DNA of 64,000 nucleotides from assembly GCA_034440575.1 (NCBI GenBank), contig JAOTOL010001643.1, positions 2,917,001 through 2,981,000 of the forward strand, in the 5' to 3' direction. Source of the stretch: Imbricaverruca yamaguchii (Eukaryota > Arthropoda > Thecostraca > Neoverrucidae). Positions 12,800 to 23,570 of the stretch are shown here, piece after piece. A program made the position numbers and the translations under genes. The notes under the pieces were generated by a model that saw only the letters and a list, made by a program, of their open reading frames with translations, was not told where the DNA came from and made no database searches. Positions within the stretch are counted from its first letter, which is position 1, and the number at the start of each line of letters is the position of its first letter.

Positions 12800-14050
12800 A
12801 GGAACAGCACACAAGTGCCCCCACTTTTTAACAGTTGCATGGACTCTTAGTGATATCATGCATGTGTGTCGTGACCGACTTTGGATGGGGTGCAGACGGC
12901 ACGAGGGTTTAAAAAAAGTTATTTTTGATGCAAAGTAATTCTGCAAAATACTCAATCATTCTTATATTGTTAAATTACATAAAGCATCCAGCGATCAGGC
13001 CCCTAGGGCTCAAATATGTTATGTTACGTGGGATAGGTAGGCGTGCCCGCTTTCAGTCATTCAACACTCCCACTCTTAGAATTTATATTGGGTCGGAGTA
13101 TGGTGGGCTTTGATGGTAAGCCTGCATACATCAAAGGACGTGACCTCTTAGTCAAAGTTCTCGACTAGGCCACGTCCACCAGAGGCATAGAAGCGTCTCA
13201 AAAAGTGCGCATGTGTATGTGGGAGGGGGCGAAAACCTTGAACCATGAAAAGTGGGGGACCATGACACTCCTCCCCTGTTTGCACACCTGTGATGTTTAC
13301 TCGTCTTGCCGATGCCGGTGGATTCAGTAACGGTGGAAATTGTGAGGGCAGTGGCATATCCAAGGGGATAAAAGAAAACAAAAACCATTCTTGGTTTAGG
13401 GTATGCTATAATATGTTCAGGTCTTACTGTATCCAGATATGAGCATTATAATAATTGGCATGAACTTGTATACCACTCGATCCGACTCAAAACAGGCTGG
13501 CTGTACCCACACTTCGCGGTGAAGGCGGAGACAAACATTTGCCTTCGCATGTGGTGACTTTAGCATTATCTATATGATGCTGCTCAGTAAATAATGCATT
13601 TAAGACAAGGTTTGTTTCATATGAAAGAATAAAAATAGGTAAAGTCCCTTACACCAGCACCCTTATCTGCAACAAATGGACATTGTCCTCGCAGACGTCT
13701 TTGCGATGTTATTTCATCTTTAATCAAATTTGACGATGTATATTGGCAGTTTCAGTTGATCAGGAATACCTTCATTGAAACGAGCGATCAATTCTGAATG
13801 GGTTCCAGGGGGGGGGCATTTTTAGTTCCTACCATCCTTTGATCAAAATATTCAATTTCACATGCGACCACATCATGCTTCCGGCGTTCCCCATGCTTAA
13901 GCTATAGGGGAATCCGCTGACGTGATAACCTTATAACAAAATTGACGAATACTAACGACCATTTTACTGGAGTCGAAGAGGCATCGGCTGATGCAGAAAT
14001 TATGAATGTATCCATCATAGGTGGGCAAAATATCTAGGTAGCATACTTTC
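12800..14050. other. No recognisable gene
   Basis: Mixed unique sequence. Two overlapping minus-strand frames at 13148-13388 are open in both readings but have no domain. A G-homopolymer at 13808-13817 may be imprecise. Nothing further is seen. Confidence 0.4.
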
Positions 14051-14079
14051 TTTGTTTTTGACAATTATCTTCAAGATTT

Positions 14080-14620
14080 TGCATTTAGCAGCCGCGGCCA
14101 CCATGCGACTCAATGGCATGCTAATAGTTCGAGCATCCGCGGCTAGGAGCAAACGAAGCGTCACCAGTAGCGCGGCCGCGAACGTCCCCAATCGAGAGGC
14201 CACACCGGATCACAAAGTCCAAATGCACAGCCAACACGTCAGCTTTCTCCGTGCCACACCCAAAGCTCCTCTCTCACTACGCCCCCGGCAAATTACACGT
14301 ATGGTACGCATGCGCAGTGAGCGCCACGTCGTACGCACGCACAACCGACCGACCGCAGCAGAAAGTAGTAGTTACAAGGTCCACCACTAGATGGTGGCAC
14401 GCGTCGGCCTGCAGGTCAGAAATAGCCGGTCAGGCACCCCGCGCAAATAATTATCAATATCATCCCCCTTTGGTGAAGAGCGGCCGTAGGACACAAACTA
14501 TTCACTGACACAAATATATAATCAATGAGCAAGCTTGTACACACACAAACAATAGCACTAAAAATTGACGACATACCACACACCGCAATGCCAGTGCTTA
14601 CGCAATCAGTCACGACATAA
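14080..14620 (-). repeat. Probable 3' non-coding/LTR region of the BEL/Pao element
   Basis: On the minus strand this lies directly after the end of the integrase C-terminal region and is GC-rich towards its far end. An LTR would be expected here. I could not find a matching partner repeat at the 5' end (20.56 kb onward), so the LTR call is positional only. Confidence 0.3.
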
Positions 14621-14639
14621 ATGGATCTCTTCCCACCTG

Positions 14640-15053
14640 GTTTCCAATCTCTTGACGAGGTGGTAGGACGAGACCGGTCGATGACAGCGCAGGATCGAGG
14701 ACTTCCAGATCATGAAGCGGCTGCACTGCCCTAGTCTTCAATCCTTTGCTGGTACGCAGCTCAGCTGACCTGGCGGTACTATCCCTCCCCGGGAACAGCT
14801 TGATAACAACGCTCAGGTGGTTGCTTCACATCCTGAAGAAGCACCGTATAACCTACAACCAACTTGTGGCCTGAATCTGCGCACTGCCAGTGGCAAATTT
14901 CGAACGTACTGGGTGCTCCACACGGACCAGAACTTTCGGAGCCGTCTTTCCCCGACTTGATACCTGACCCGTAGTTCACCTGCCGACACTTCTGCCGGAT
15001 CGTCTGCCTCTCTTGCCTGAAACCCTGCACTATGTCCTGCACTATGCACTATG
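14640..15053 (-). pseudogene. BEL/Pao integrase C-terminal region (DUF5641-like)
   Basis: The minus-strand frame 15049-14813 contains GERRLRKFWSVWSTQYVRNLP, corresponding to the LRxFWxRWxxEYL block that closes Pao integrases. An overlapping frame carries VVGYTVLLQD, matching the usual VGDLVLLxDE. The reading continues in another frame to about 14.64 kb. It is separated from the rest of the integrase by the CR1 fragment. Confidence 0.75.
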
Positions 15054-16090
15054 TATTGTTTGCATTACGGAGGCATGGGTCAGTGAAGGGTATTTTGGAG
15101 ATAATTTGCAGGACTATGAGATCCAGGGATGCAATATGTTTTCGTGCAATAGGGGTCCAGCAATGAAAGGGGGTGGTGTAATGCTCTATATGAATAGCTT
15201 ATTCAGTTCTCAAAAAGTAGCAGGTTGTGGATCAAAATGTGTCTGTGGAGTCCATTTGGCTTGATGTCACTGTGGGAAAAGGCAACAGCAATACTCTTAG
15301 GATAGGAGCTTTCTACCGATCACGAACCCTGCCACATTCTCAGCAACTTGAGCTTGACAAGGTGATTTGTTAGGAAATCAGTAGAAACTTGAAGAGGAAG
15401 TGCCTTATTCTTGGTGACTTTAATCTAAAAGGTCATGAAAATGCTGGTGTTGGCTCCCCATCATGCAAAATGTTTAGGGAATGCCTTGAAGAGGACCTGT
15501 TCTTACACCAGTTTGTATTGGAGCCTACCAGGCATGGCTCATTCTTGGATCTTGTATTCTCGGATTTAAGTGACTTGGTTCAAGACTTGACTGTAGGAGA
15601 AACTCTGGGAAGAAGTGACCATAACATAGTTAGATTCAAGACACATGCAGGGGACATTATTAAGGATAATTTGGTAAAGGTTCCAAATTTCAGCAGAGCA
15701 GACTTTGACTGCATGAGGGCGGCTTTAAGTGCCATCAGATGGGAATAAGAATTATCCAATTTAAATGCCTGTGAAATATGGGAAAATTTCAAATCTTACT
15801 TGAAGGAAATTCAGATTAGACATGTCCCCCAAAAGCCAAGACGCAAAAGAAGGGTAGGAAAGCCAGCATCGCTTACACCAGACTTAATAAAAGCAATTAA
15901 GGCGAATAAAACTGCACTTAGAGTCTTTAAAGAAGCCTCAAATGTCGTTAATCTAAAGGCGTATCGAAAACCTAGAGACACTGTGAAGGAAAAAACCAGA
16001 GCAGCCAAGCGAGCAAAAGAACTGGATTTAGCTAGAAACTGTAATGGGGACAGTAAAAAGTTCCTTAGTTTCTACAAGCTGAGTAAAGTT
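15054..16090 (+). mobile_element. CR1 fragment (endonuclease to linker) inside the BEL/Pao integrase
   Basis: This is nearly identical to the minus-strand CR1 at 60.60-59.56 kb. It contains CITEAWVSEGYFGDN, LGDFNLKG and GRSDHNIVRF (AP-endonuclease blocks), then RRKRRVGKPASLTPDLIKAI from the endonuclease-RT linker. It is interrupted by stops (for example at 15261 and 15748). It lacks both the CR1 5' end and the CR1 3' end with its ATGTCTTT tail, so it is an internal fragment, not a standard 5'-truncated insertion. Confidence 0.88.
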
Positions 16091-16099
16091 AGAGGGGAC

Positions 16100-16720
16100 G
16101 CCCCTCCTCGCTGAGAATCTGCGGAAGGCTAACAAAAAATCGTCAAGTGAGATTGATTCGGTCAATTCGAGAAGTATAGCACGAACTTGAGAACACACGA
16201 ACAGGGTGAAGTATAACTTCCTGTTGGGGAAGTCGACCGTGAAGTCACAACCACAGACCATAAACGGCCGTCTCTGAGGCACCCTATCGTGGAGTAGAGG
16301 GCTGCCGGTTCACAGCAGGCCTGAGAATCCTGCCTGCGGCAAGCCACACATCCCCTCGCGACACGCCGCGAGATCGAGCGCAATCCAACAATCCACAAAG
16401 ATGAGCGCAGCGCTGTGATGAGTTGAAACACCAGCATGCTTCAACAAGAGATGCTGTTCTCTCATTAGTAGAACAGCTAGGTGACCCTTCGGTATGATAA
16501 CCGGATGCTTCTCTTCGTATGAAAGTTCTGAAAATTGCAAGCTCCCACGCACACGCAACAGCCCATTGTCACCGAAGAACGGAGTCGGCCTGAGAATCTG
16601 GGAGTTAGCGGGAATCTGCTCACCCTGCTTCAGAATGTTGAGTCATCAGAATATTTATCCGCTTGCACTGAGCGGAACAACTGCACACAAGCAGCTGAAA
16701 GCTCCTCAGTAGAAAGCTCG
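16100..16720 (-). pseudogene. BEL/Pao integrase N-terminus and truncated core
   Basis: On the minus strand, LLRVRGSLQFSELSYEEKHP is followed by an HLAVLLMREQHLLLKHAGV His pair (the zinc-binding HHCC domain) and then CVACRRQ. A shifted frame continues into GCDFTVDF and LFVCSQVRAILLELTE, the start of the DDE core. The reading stops at RRGVPS where the CR1 sequence begins. The next recognisable integrase sequence is beyond the CR1 piece at 15.05 kb. Catalytic residues after the first Asp are not found. Confidence 0.75.
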
Positions 16721-17306
16721 CCCACGCAACGTTGCGAAGAACACCGCGCGTTACTTACAAATCGAAGCATCCAACCGACCACACGGGTTGCTTTGGAGAG
16801 CGTGCCATATCTCTCCCCCTACAGGAAACTACGGTCATCATCAGCTTCAACAACAGCTAAAGCAAGAGCCCCAACAGCCTCGACGGCGACCTCCTCCGGC
16901 ATTGAGCTTGGCACCGGCGCCTCCTGCACTGAAGCATCACGTTGTGACAGCCATGCTGGCTCATTCAACCACATAGATGACGCCACTAGCTCGTCTGCCA
17001 GAAGACCACGCGTTAAAATGTCTGACGGATTTTCAGCTGACCGGCAAGGAGACCAGTTTTCGTCAGAGGTCAGATTCTGGATCTCAGAGGCCCAGTTTGA
17101 AACAAACTGTTTCTAACGCTGAGGTCGCCCACGCAACCGACCGAACGCAATCATTGAATCACTCCAGCACGTGTATGGAGAATCAGCAGGCAACCGCAGC
17201 GCACCGCGAATTAATTTCGCCAGTCTAGCTCCTGTCAAACAGGCCATTAGTTATAGATGAGGTAGGGTATGTCGCGGTCTAAGCGACGCGACCCGTCCCT
17301 TCGACA

Positions 17307-19045
17307 TCACAAATAACACTGTTCGAACCATTGGATTCTCTGAAACGAATATACGCACATGCTCCGTGTGCACGCCTTGGGGGAGGCGTCGGTAAACATG
17401 TAACTCCAGCTTGGAGAGGACGACCAATCAGCGGCGGATTGCGCTATGTAACACCGCGTAATCTTCACTTTCTGTAGCTCCTCACAGCCCCGCAGCCATC
17501 GGTGGAACAGGTCGGTGTGATCGTCAGACAACACCTCGTCCCATCCTAGCTTCATCTCCCACAGCTCCTGGAAAAGACACTTACCAAATAGGGGGTCAAA
17601 AACCCCAGGGGGTAAAAGATCCTGGCAAGCAGGCCGACAACACGGTTTGTTGGCACGATGCCAGTGGATGACCGATTCCCTGTGAAAGAGGTGTCATCGC
17701 GGCACCAGATCACTCCCAAAGCCTTCACACTATCACCATGCACATATTGTTGATCCTGCTGAAGCTTACCCAACAGGATAGACTAGTTGCTGGATCATTT
17801 CGCCAGCTCCATCCTAGCAGCTCCCATGATCGAACGCGCCTCCTGAGAGATAGAAACCGCTCCCTCCTCAGTACCACATCCAGTGAGCCAATCATCTGCG
17901 TTCAGACACTCCCTCAGCTCCGTCACTACACGACTGCCAGGGTACTGAGCCAGGTGGTGCCTGATTGTGCCATTCATCAGGAAGGGGCTGCAGGCCACGA
18001 CCATGGTCACTCACCGAAAGCGCATGATCTTCGTCTGCTCGCCCAATCGCCACAAGAAGCTGTGTGTGTGTGCTGTTCATCTTTCGCCAAGCGGATCTGG
18101 TGAAACTCTCTTACAATATCAGCCGACAGGCCAAACCGCCAGCGCCTGAAACGGAGCAGAACCTCCCGCAAGTTAGGCATCAACGCAGGCCCAACCTCCA
18201 CTACGTCATTCAGTGATACACCATTGGGCCCCCGCGCGCTAGCATCAAACACTGGTCTCACTTTAGTAGTGGTGCTGCTCATTTTCACCACTGGCCTGTG
18301 GGGCATGTAATACGCTACATCTGATGACGTCACTTCGTCAGGGGATACTTCACATATGACGTCATCAGCCTCCATCTGCGTCAGAGCTGCTTCATAAACA
18401 GCATGAAGCCGGGTGTTCCAACCGCTTTTCAGCGCAAACACGCTTGATGAACTGCGACTTGTTGCGCTTCCACGGTACCTGAACCAAATGCCTACCTTAG
18501 TCATATTTAATGGTTCTGTTGAACTTGGCAAGCACAGTATCAGACGTACCAGATAGGTCGGTCACATACAAATCATTCGGACCACACACGTGTCTGATAC
18601 TGGCTGATGTCATATCAGGCATCGTGAGCAGCTGACACCCCTGACAGTCCATACCTGTGCCACCAGGGGGCCCATCCACTCCACCCACCGAGCCCGAGAG
18701 AACCCGCCCAAACACGGTATCGAAGGCGACAAGACCATCTGAACTCCGTATCAAACCTGACTTCATCAGCGACCAACATTGGTTCTGTCCAACGGTGAGG
18801 TCGATATGCAGGAAGCTGCCACCAGGGGAATCAGACAGGCAGTCCGCTGCCAAAACGAGGCCTCTGAAGGGATCCAGGAGGTGAGCGGGGACGCACAGAC
18901 GGACCAGCGTAGCGCAGATCACTGGCACTTTCACGTCTGTGACCTTCACAGCTGTCGGCAAACAAGCATTGGCATAAGAAACTATGACGTCATACACGTC
19001 ACACATCCTTGTGGCTGTGCCATCACTAAAAGAGGCCCATGCCAC
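17307..19045 (-). pseudogene. BEL/Pao pol: protease end, RT, RNase H part
   Basis: Segment 19045-18497 carries the DUF1758-like protease C-terminal region. Segment 18531-18007 is RT palm sequence, with VRPVFDASA and LSADIVREFHQIRL. The second Asp block here is ADIVREFHQI, as in Pao elements. Segment 18010-17795 has PFLMNGTIRHHL and ADDWLTG, the YVDD box altered to NADD. Segments 17773-17552 and 17555-17307 carry the KALGVIW...PLGFLTP and LGWDEVLSDD...FTDASPKA motifs. All blocks are in order but in different frames. Confidence 0.8.
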
Positions 19046-20527
19046 TTCAACGGATCCTCTGAATTCCCCTTGACTTGCTTCATGAGCCTCTCAGACACGA
19101 AGGTTTTATCAATACCACTGTCAAAAATCATGCTAGCCTTCACTGGGCCATTTTTGCCCTCCACCAGCACGGTAGCATGTGGCAGCAATGTCACACTACC
19201 AGTGATGCAAGAGAGTGATACCCCAGACTTGCCTCCCTTTGCTCCGCTCACTGCCCCACATGGGGGCATACCTGGCGCAGATACACTAGGAGCAGGCTCA
19301 TTGGGCGGTAGCTTAGGAGGCGCAACAACACCCCCCCCCCCATTCACGGATCCATCCAAAACAATCTCACCCCCTTTTCTCCCATGCAAACAAAGCAAGC
19401 GGCGATGCCTGCCTTTGCACAGGTCACATCTCAAAGCACAGTTATTTTTTGCCATGTGATCGCTCTGAAAACAGCAAAAGCACAGCCTCCTGGCTTTGAC
19501 AGCACCAAACATATGCCCACATGCGAGTTTTAGAAGTTCAGGGCACTTAACTGTGCAATGGTGCTGTCGGCAGAAGGCACGCGCAGGCGAGGCAGCATGC
19601 AGTGCAGCAGCGGATGATCGCCGAGGCCACTCCTTTCTTGCTGACCCAGGTTTGCGTCCAGAAGAAGCTACTGTACGCCCGTTTGAAGACACTTCAGCTG
19701 GCTGCCGGGACAGAATCAGTAGGGTGAGAATCACGGCGTATTGCTCACCCCTGATGCCCAGAGACTCCAAGCTCCTGATGTGGACAAGTAGTTCATCTAC
19801 AAGACGCTGAAGGGCACCGACCTCCCACAGAGATCCTGAAGGCACTTTAAGCTCTAGCAGCTTCTGCACGTGAGCAAACACCACGAGCTCGCTGCGTCCG
19901 CAGCGATCCTTCAGCTAGTTGTATGTAGTCTTGTAGTTCTGCGCTGATAAGGGAAGACCCTCGACACACTTCTTCGCCTCCCCTCGCAGAAGGGGCCCGA
20001 GGTAATTGAGCTTGTTGATCTCAGGAAGATCAATCACGTCCACCACAGCTGAAAAAGGTTCCCAAAAGGTCGTCCACTGCATCACACCACCGTCAAAACG
20101 CGGAAGCTCGAGTTGTAGGAGATGCACCAATGCAAAAGGCTGCGATGACCCCACGTTGCTAAGCTAATCGCTAGCGACTGGCTTATGATGTGCAAGAAAC
20201 TTCTCCGCACGAAGAACAACCTTCATGACACCATCCCTGAAGCTCCAGGCTGTGTCCACCTCACATTGAAGCTCCTCTTCGTCCAGTTCCACCTCCAGGG
20301 CAGCTTGAGCTTCATCAAGTGAAGAGAGTCGAAGCTTCGCACAACTTCTTGGCCTCCATGGCCTCGAGTGAGTCCACTTCACCGGACAGAGACTTGTCCA
20401 GGAGTTCGGTAAGCGCGTTACCGCTGCATGAAGCCCAACTTCTTCCCGCAGTGCGTCGCCTCTTCATCCTTTCTGGGTTCATCTTCACATCCATGCAATG
20501 ACAGAATAACGCAGCGCAAATCACCAA
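18982..20527 (-). pseudogene. BEL/Pao gag and protease start
   Basis: Frames at 20527-20315, 20382-20164, 20154-19915 and 19884-18982 together form a gag polyprotein. The third carries the DUF1759 core (LPRFDG..., then NKLNYLGPLLRGEAKKCVEG). The fourth (300 codons) contains CCFCFQSDH-like knuckles and further Cys/His pairs around residues 120-150, a Gly/Pro-rich spacer, then the protease active-site segment MIFDSGIDKTFVSERL. The usual retropepsin triad is DTG or DSG, so DSG is intact. The first frames are separated by in-frame stops. Confidence 0.8.
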
Positions 20528-20958
20528 ACTGAAGGTCTAAAAGTTTCGGGACCAATACTGAGGAAATTTGTGCGCATAAAATTAACAGAAAACGCCGTCG
20601 TGATTGTAATTAACTTGCTAGTTAGTGGAACAAACTCCAAGTTAATTGGAATTAACTTGGAGACGCCGCCAAGCTAAGTACGTGGCGTAAGGGCAAATAC
20701 ATACATACACGGCTGAGACACATATGCATACATACATAAACGACACATGGAAGGACACTTGAAGGGTGGGCAGCATCGTAACCTCCAGAGAGGCTCCACT
20801 GCCCACCCACGACCTGAAAGGCGAAGTGGAGACCTCACGCCCAGGACGAGTCGTAGGCGTCGGGCCCGACCTTGTGTGTGTTAGTGTGTATTGAAGCTTG
20901 GAAAAACCCGAGAAGGTGAAAATGCCAAGCAGCTTGGAAAACCAGTAGGTAAAACACC

Positions 20959-21740
20959 ATTGCGTGAGACGAAATGTACGACCCTCAATATACCAGGAGG
21001 TGCTGATTTTACATCAAAAGTAGCGTTAGGGATTATGCTATATTACTCAACGTTTCGGCCAGGGGACATCGTCAGGAGTGATATAAAAAATGGCAGGGTT
21101 AACAATTGAAAAAGCGCGGGAAAAAGCGTGCAAAAATGCACGCGAATCACAGAAAAGCATTCTCATTGATGCAGACACTTCAAGAAACCCATGTTAGCAT
21201 GGAACATGGAACACAGCGACACTGACACAAACTTCAAAGTAGAAATTATAGCAACAACCAGTGACAACGCTGATCTGAAGGTCCTCGAATCTCTACACAT
21301 ACGTAATCTACGGCTGCAACTAAACACGCAAACGACGTCTTGGTATATCACATAAAATTACATAAACATCAATTATAGTTTATGTATTACACGTTGCATT
21401 CGATATATGTCTATATATGTGCATGCATGTATGTGTCGATATGTATGTGGACCATCGGCTCGGGCTTCCTCACAGGATTCTATCTTGACCTAGTTGATTT
21501 CTGGTTTGGAGTTTCTTGAAGTGTCTGCATCAATGAGGATGCTTTTCTGTGATTCACGTGTATTTTTGCACGTTTTTCCCCGCGCTTTTTCAATTGTTAA
21601 CCCTGCCATTTTCCATATCACTCCTGACGATGGCCCCTGGCCGAAACGTTGAGTAATATAGCATAATCCCTAACGCTACTTTTGGTGTAAACTCAGCACC
21701 TCCTGGTATATTGAGGGTCGTACATTTCGTCTCCCGCAAT
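20959..21740 (+). mobile_element. Penelope-like element remnant with inverted terminal repeats
   Basis: Two arms (20959-21190 and 21510-21740) are inverted copies of each other with few mismatches, separated by 319 bp. The spacer encodes on the plus strand TNFKVEIIATTSDNADLKV followed by LESLHIRNLRLQLNTQ. This is the C-terminal end of the GIY-YIG endonuclease of Penelope-like elements, where a Glu-containing EALYI-like segment is conserved. Penelope-like elements are known to carry LTR-like repeats in inverted as well as direct orientation. Each arm contains CCTGACGA, a short stem, then GAAACG, the catalytic core layout of a hammerhead ribozyme. The RT domain is absent. Confidence 0.75.
21205..21353 (+). 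pseudogene. GIY-YIG endonuclease C-terminus (Penelope-like)
   Basis: A short open segment of about 45 codons on the plus strand reads ...TNFKVEIIATTSDNADLKVLE and then SLHIRNLRLQLNTQ, ending at a stop soon after. Only the last third of a GIY-YIG nuclease module is present. It lies between the inverted repeat arms in the orientation expected for an element whose downstream repeat is the right arm. Confidence 0.7.
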
Positions 21741-21999
21741 GTCTAAAACCCAGGAGCGCTTAAGAGCCATTCTTCGTTGTATTAAACAATGGTAAAAAAC
21801 CACGCACAATTTATATGGAGAACCGTCCGTTATGGCCAAATTGGATCGGTCTCTGCCTACCTAGGGTGATATAACCTATATGTATGTGTGTCGCGACGAC
21901 GGAGAAGATGGCGTTTTAACTTTGAAATTACTTCCTGAAGTTTGGTGCTGTGTACGAATGAAAATAGTAGCTCAATGAGCTCTGAGTGTTCGTCGCCGA

Positions 22000-22690
22000 G
22001 GAGGGATGTCAATACGAGTGGGATCTGGTGTCCGGCAACGTAAGAAAGAAGGGAGCGTCGCTGTAACTGGTAGGCTGAGCAGATAAGTAAGAAATGATCA
22101 ACAGAATTACGAACATCACATGTCTGGCAAGGCGAAGCGCGGCGAGGTCGGCGGAAGAAGTAATCATGAGAAAGTGTCCGAGTCGAAGTGGGGCCAGGAG
22201 GATCTCATGAGAGCTGGTGTGTTGCCGGGAAGAGCACCATTTGGCGAGAAGGGGCTTAATGTGACGCAAAAACGTAGTATTGTGGTTCCAGCATGTCTGA
22301 AGATATGTGTTAAATAGGTGGTTGGTGAGAGACAAAAGGTCACAGGGGGAACTGGGAGGCTGGGGGTAGGTGGGAGGTTGATGGCTCGACGGGCGAGCTC
22401 GTCCGCCCGCTCTGTTGCCTGGAATCCCCATGTGGCCAGGGACCCAGAGCAGTGTGAGTTGTAGGTGAGCGTGGTGTGTGTGATAGAGTTGACGGATAGC
22501 GTGGAGTGAGGGGTTAATGGTGTTGTGTATGGCTGCGAGAGCATCGGTGGATGAACGTGAATCAGTGCAGATTACTGTTGGTGTGGTGATGTGATTTTGT
22601 ACAATGTGCTGCAGACCGGCGTGAATAGCGACTAACTCTGAAGTGGAAACCGAGTGGTATGGTGTTAATTTTATTTGGCCGAAATTGGAT
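22000..22690 (-). pseudogene. LINE RNase H and 3' tail
   Basis: Minus-strand frames give WGFQATERADELARRA, equal to the VPGH-x(2)-IxGNE-x-AD-x-LA end of RNase H with the His-containing loop altered, then PALMRSSWPHFDSDTFS and ALRLARHVMFVILLIISYL, the decayed Cys/His tail. Upstream (about 22.6 kb) the YTDGSG-like segment is recognisable as a DG(T)GAGW stretch. Inactive. Confidence 0.65.
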
Positions 22691-23570
22691 CCACCGCACC
22701 AGCCAGCTCCCGTGCCGTCTGTGGTACAGGAACCATCCGCGAAGAAAAATGTAGAGTAGGGGTGGGTTGTTTAGTATTCGAAAAATATTTGTTGGGCTTC
22801 GAGGGAGGAAAGTAATTTTTCGTTTTGGTGAAAGACGTATTCAAGATTCATGTGATGCATGTGCCAGAACGGGAGTAGGGGAGACAATTTGTCGGGCATT
22901 ACCTTGGGAAATTTAAATGCAAATGTAAGAATATGGTTCAGATGTGTGGCAAAATTGTACTTATTCATATTATCTGAACGTCGATTTTGAAAGTGCGAGG
23001 CTGGCAGGGTGGTTGTACTGTGCTGTGGTTCGGAAGTGGTATCTGGCTAGTTGGAGTGCTCTGCGGTGTTGTAGGCTCTGGAGATGGGTCTCAGCTCGGA
23101 GACTAGTGATGGGTGTGGTAAGGTGTGCTCCGGCGATGAGGCGAAGTGCGCCATCCTGTATGTATTCGAGTGTTGTGATGAGTGATGGGGATATATGATC
23201 GAAGATAAACACATTGTATTACAGGATTGAGTGAATCATGATAATATACATAGTGGTGAGGGTAGCCCGGTTTGTACTTCAGTCGCGACCGGAGATGCAG
23301 CGCAAGAGATTTAGACATTTAGCGCAGTGTTGTTTTAGATAAGCGACATGAGGGCGGAAAAAGACATTTGCCTAGTAAGATGCCAAGATAGGTGAAGGTG
23401 GTTTGGTGGGGGATAATTTGGTCGCGGTAACGGAGTGGTGGAAAAGGTGGGATGTACGAACAGAGTCGGGAGAAGAGCATTGTGACAGATTTTGCGGGGG
23501 ATATTTACAATCCCCAAAGGAAGGACCAGGAATCAATTTGATCCATGGCCCGCTGCATTAGATTATTTGC

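Larger units (their letters stand above)
14620..20560 (-). mobile_element. BEL/Pao LTR retrotransposon, degraded, with a CR1 insert
   Basis: Reading the minus strand from 20.53 kb downward gives the full BEL/Pao domain order: a DUF1759-type gag (LPRFDGGVMQWTTFWEPF, about 20110), zinc-knuckle gag C-terminus (19.5 kb), aspartic protease (IFDSGIDKTFVSE, 19.1 kb), RT (18.5-17.8 kb), RNase H precursor region (17.77-17.3 kb), integrase N-terminus and core (16.6-16.1 kb) and the integrase C-terminal LRKFWSVWS-type motif (14.9 kb). Stops and frame changes separate every block, so it is inactive. A CR1 fragment of the opposite strand splits the integrase, and part of the integrase core is missing at that point. 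No paired LTRs were found. Confidence 0.9.

Noticed and set aside
16535..17116. 193-codon plus-strand frame rich in Ser/Thr
   Set aside because: It is antisense to the BEL/Pao pol region, where the minus strand gives the expected integrase blocks.
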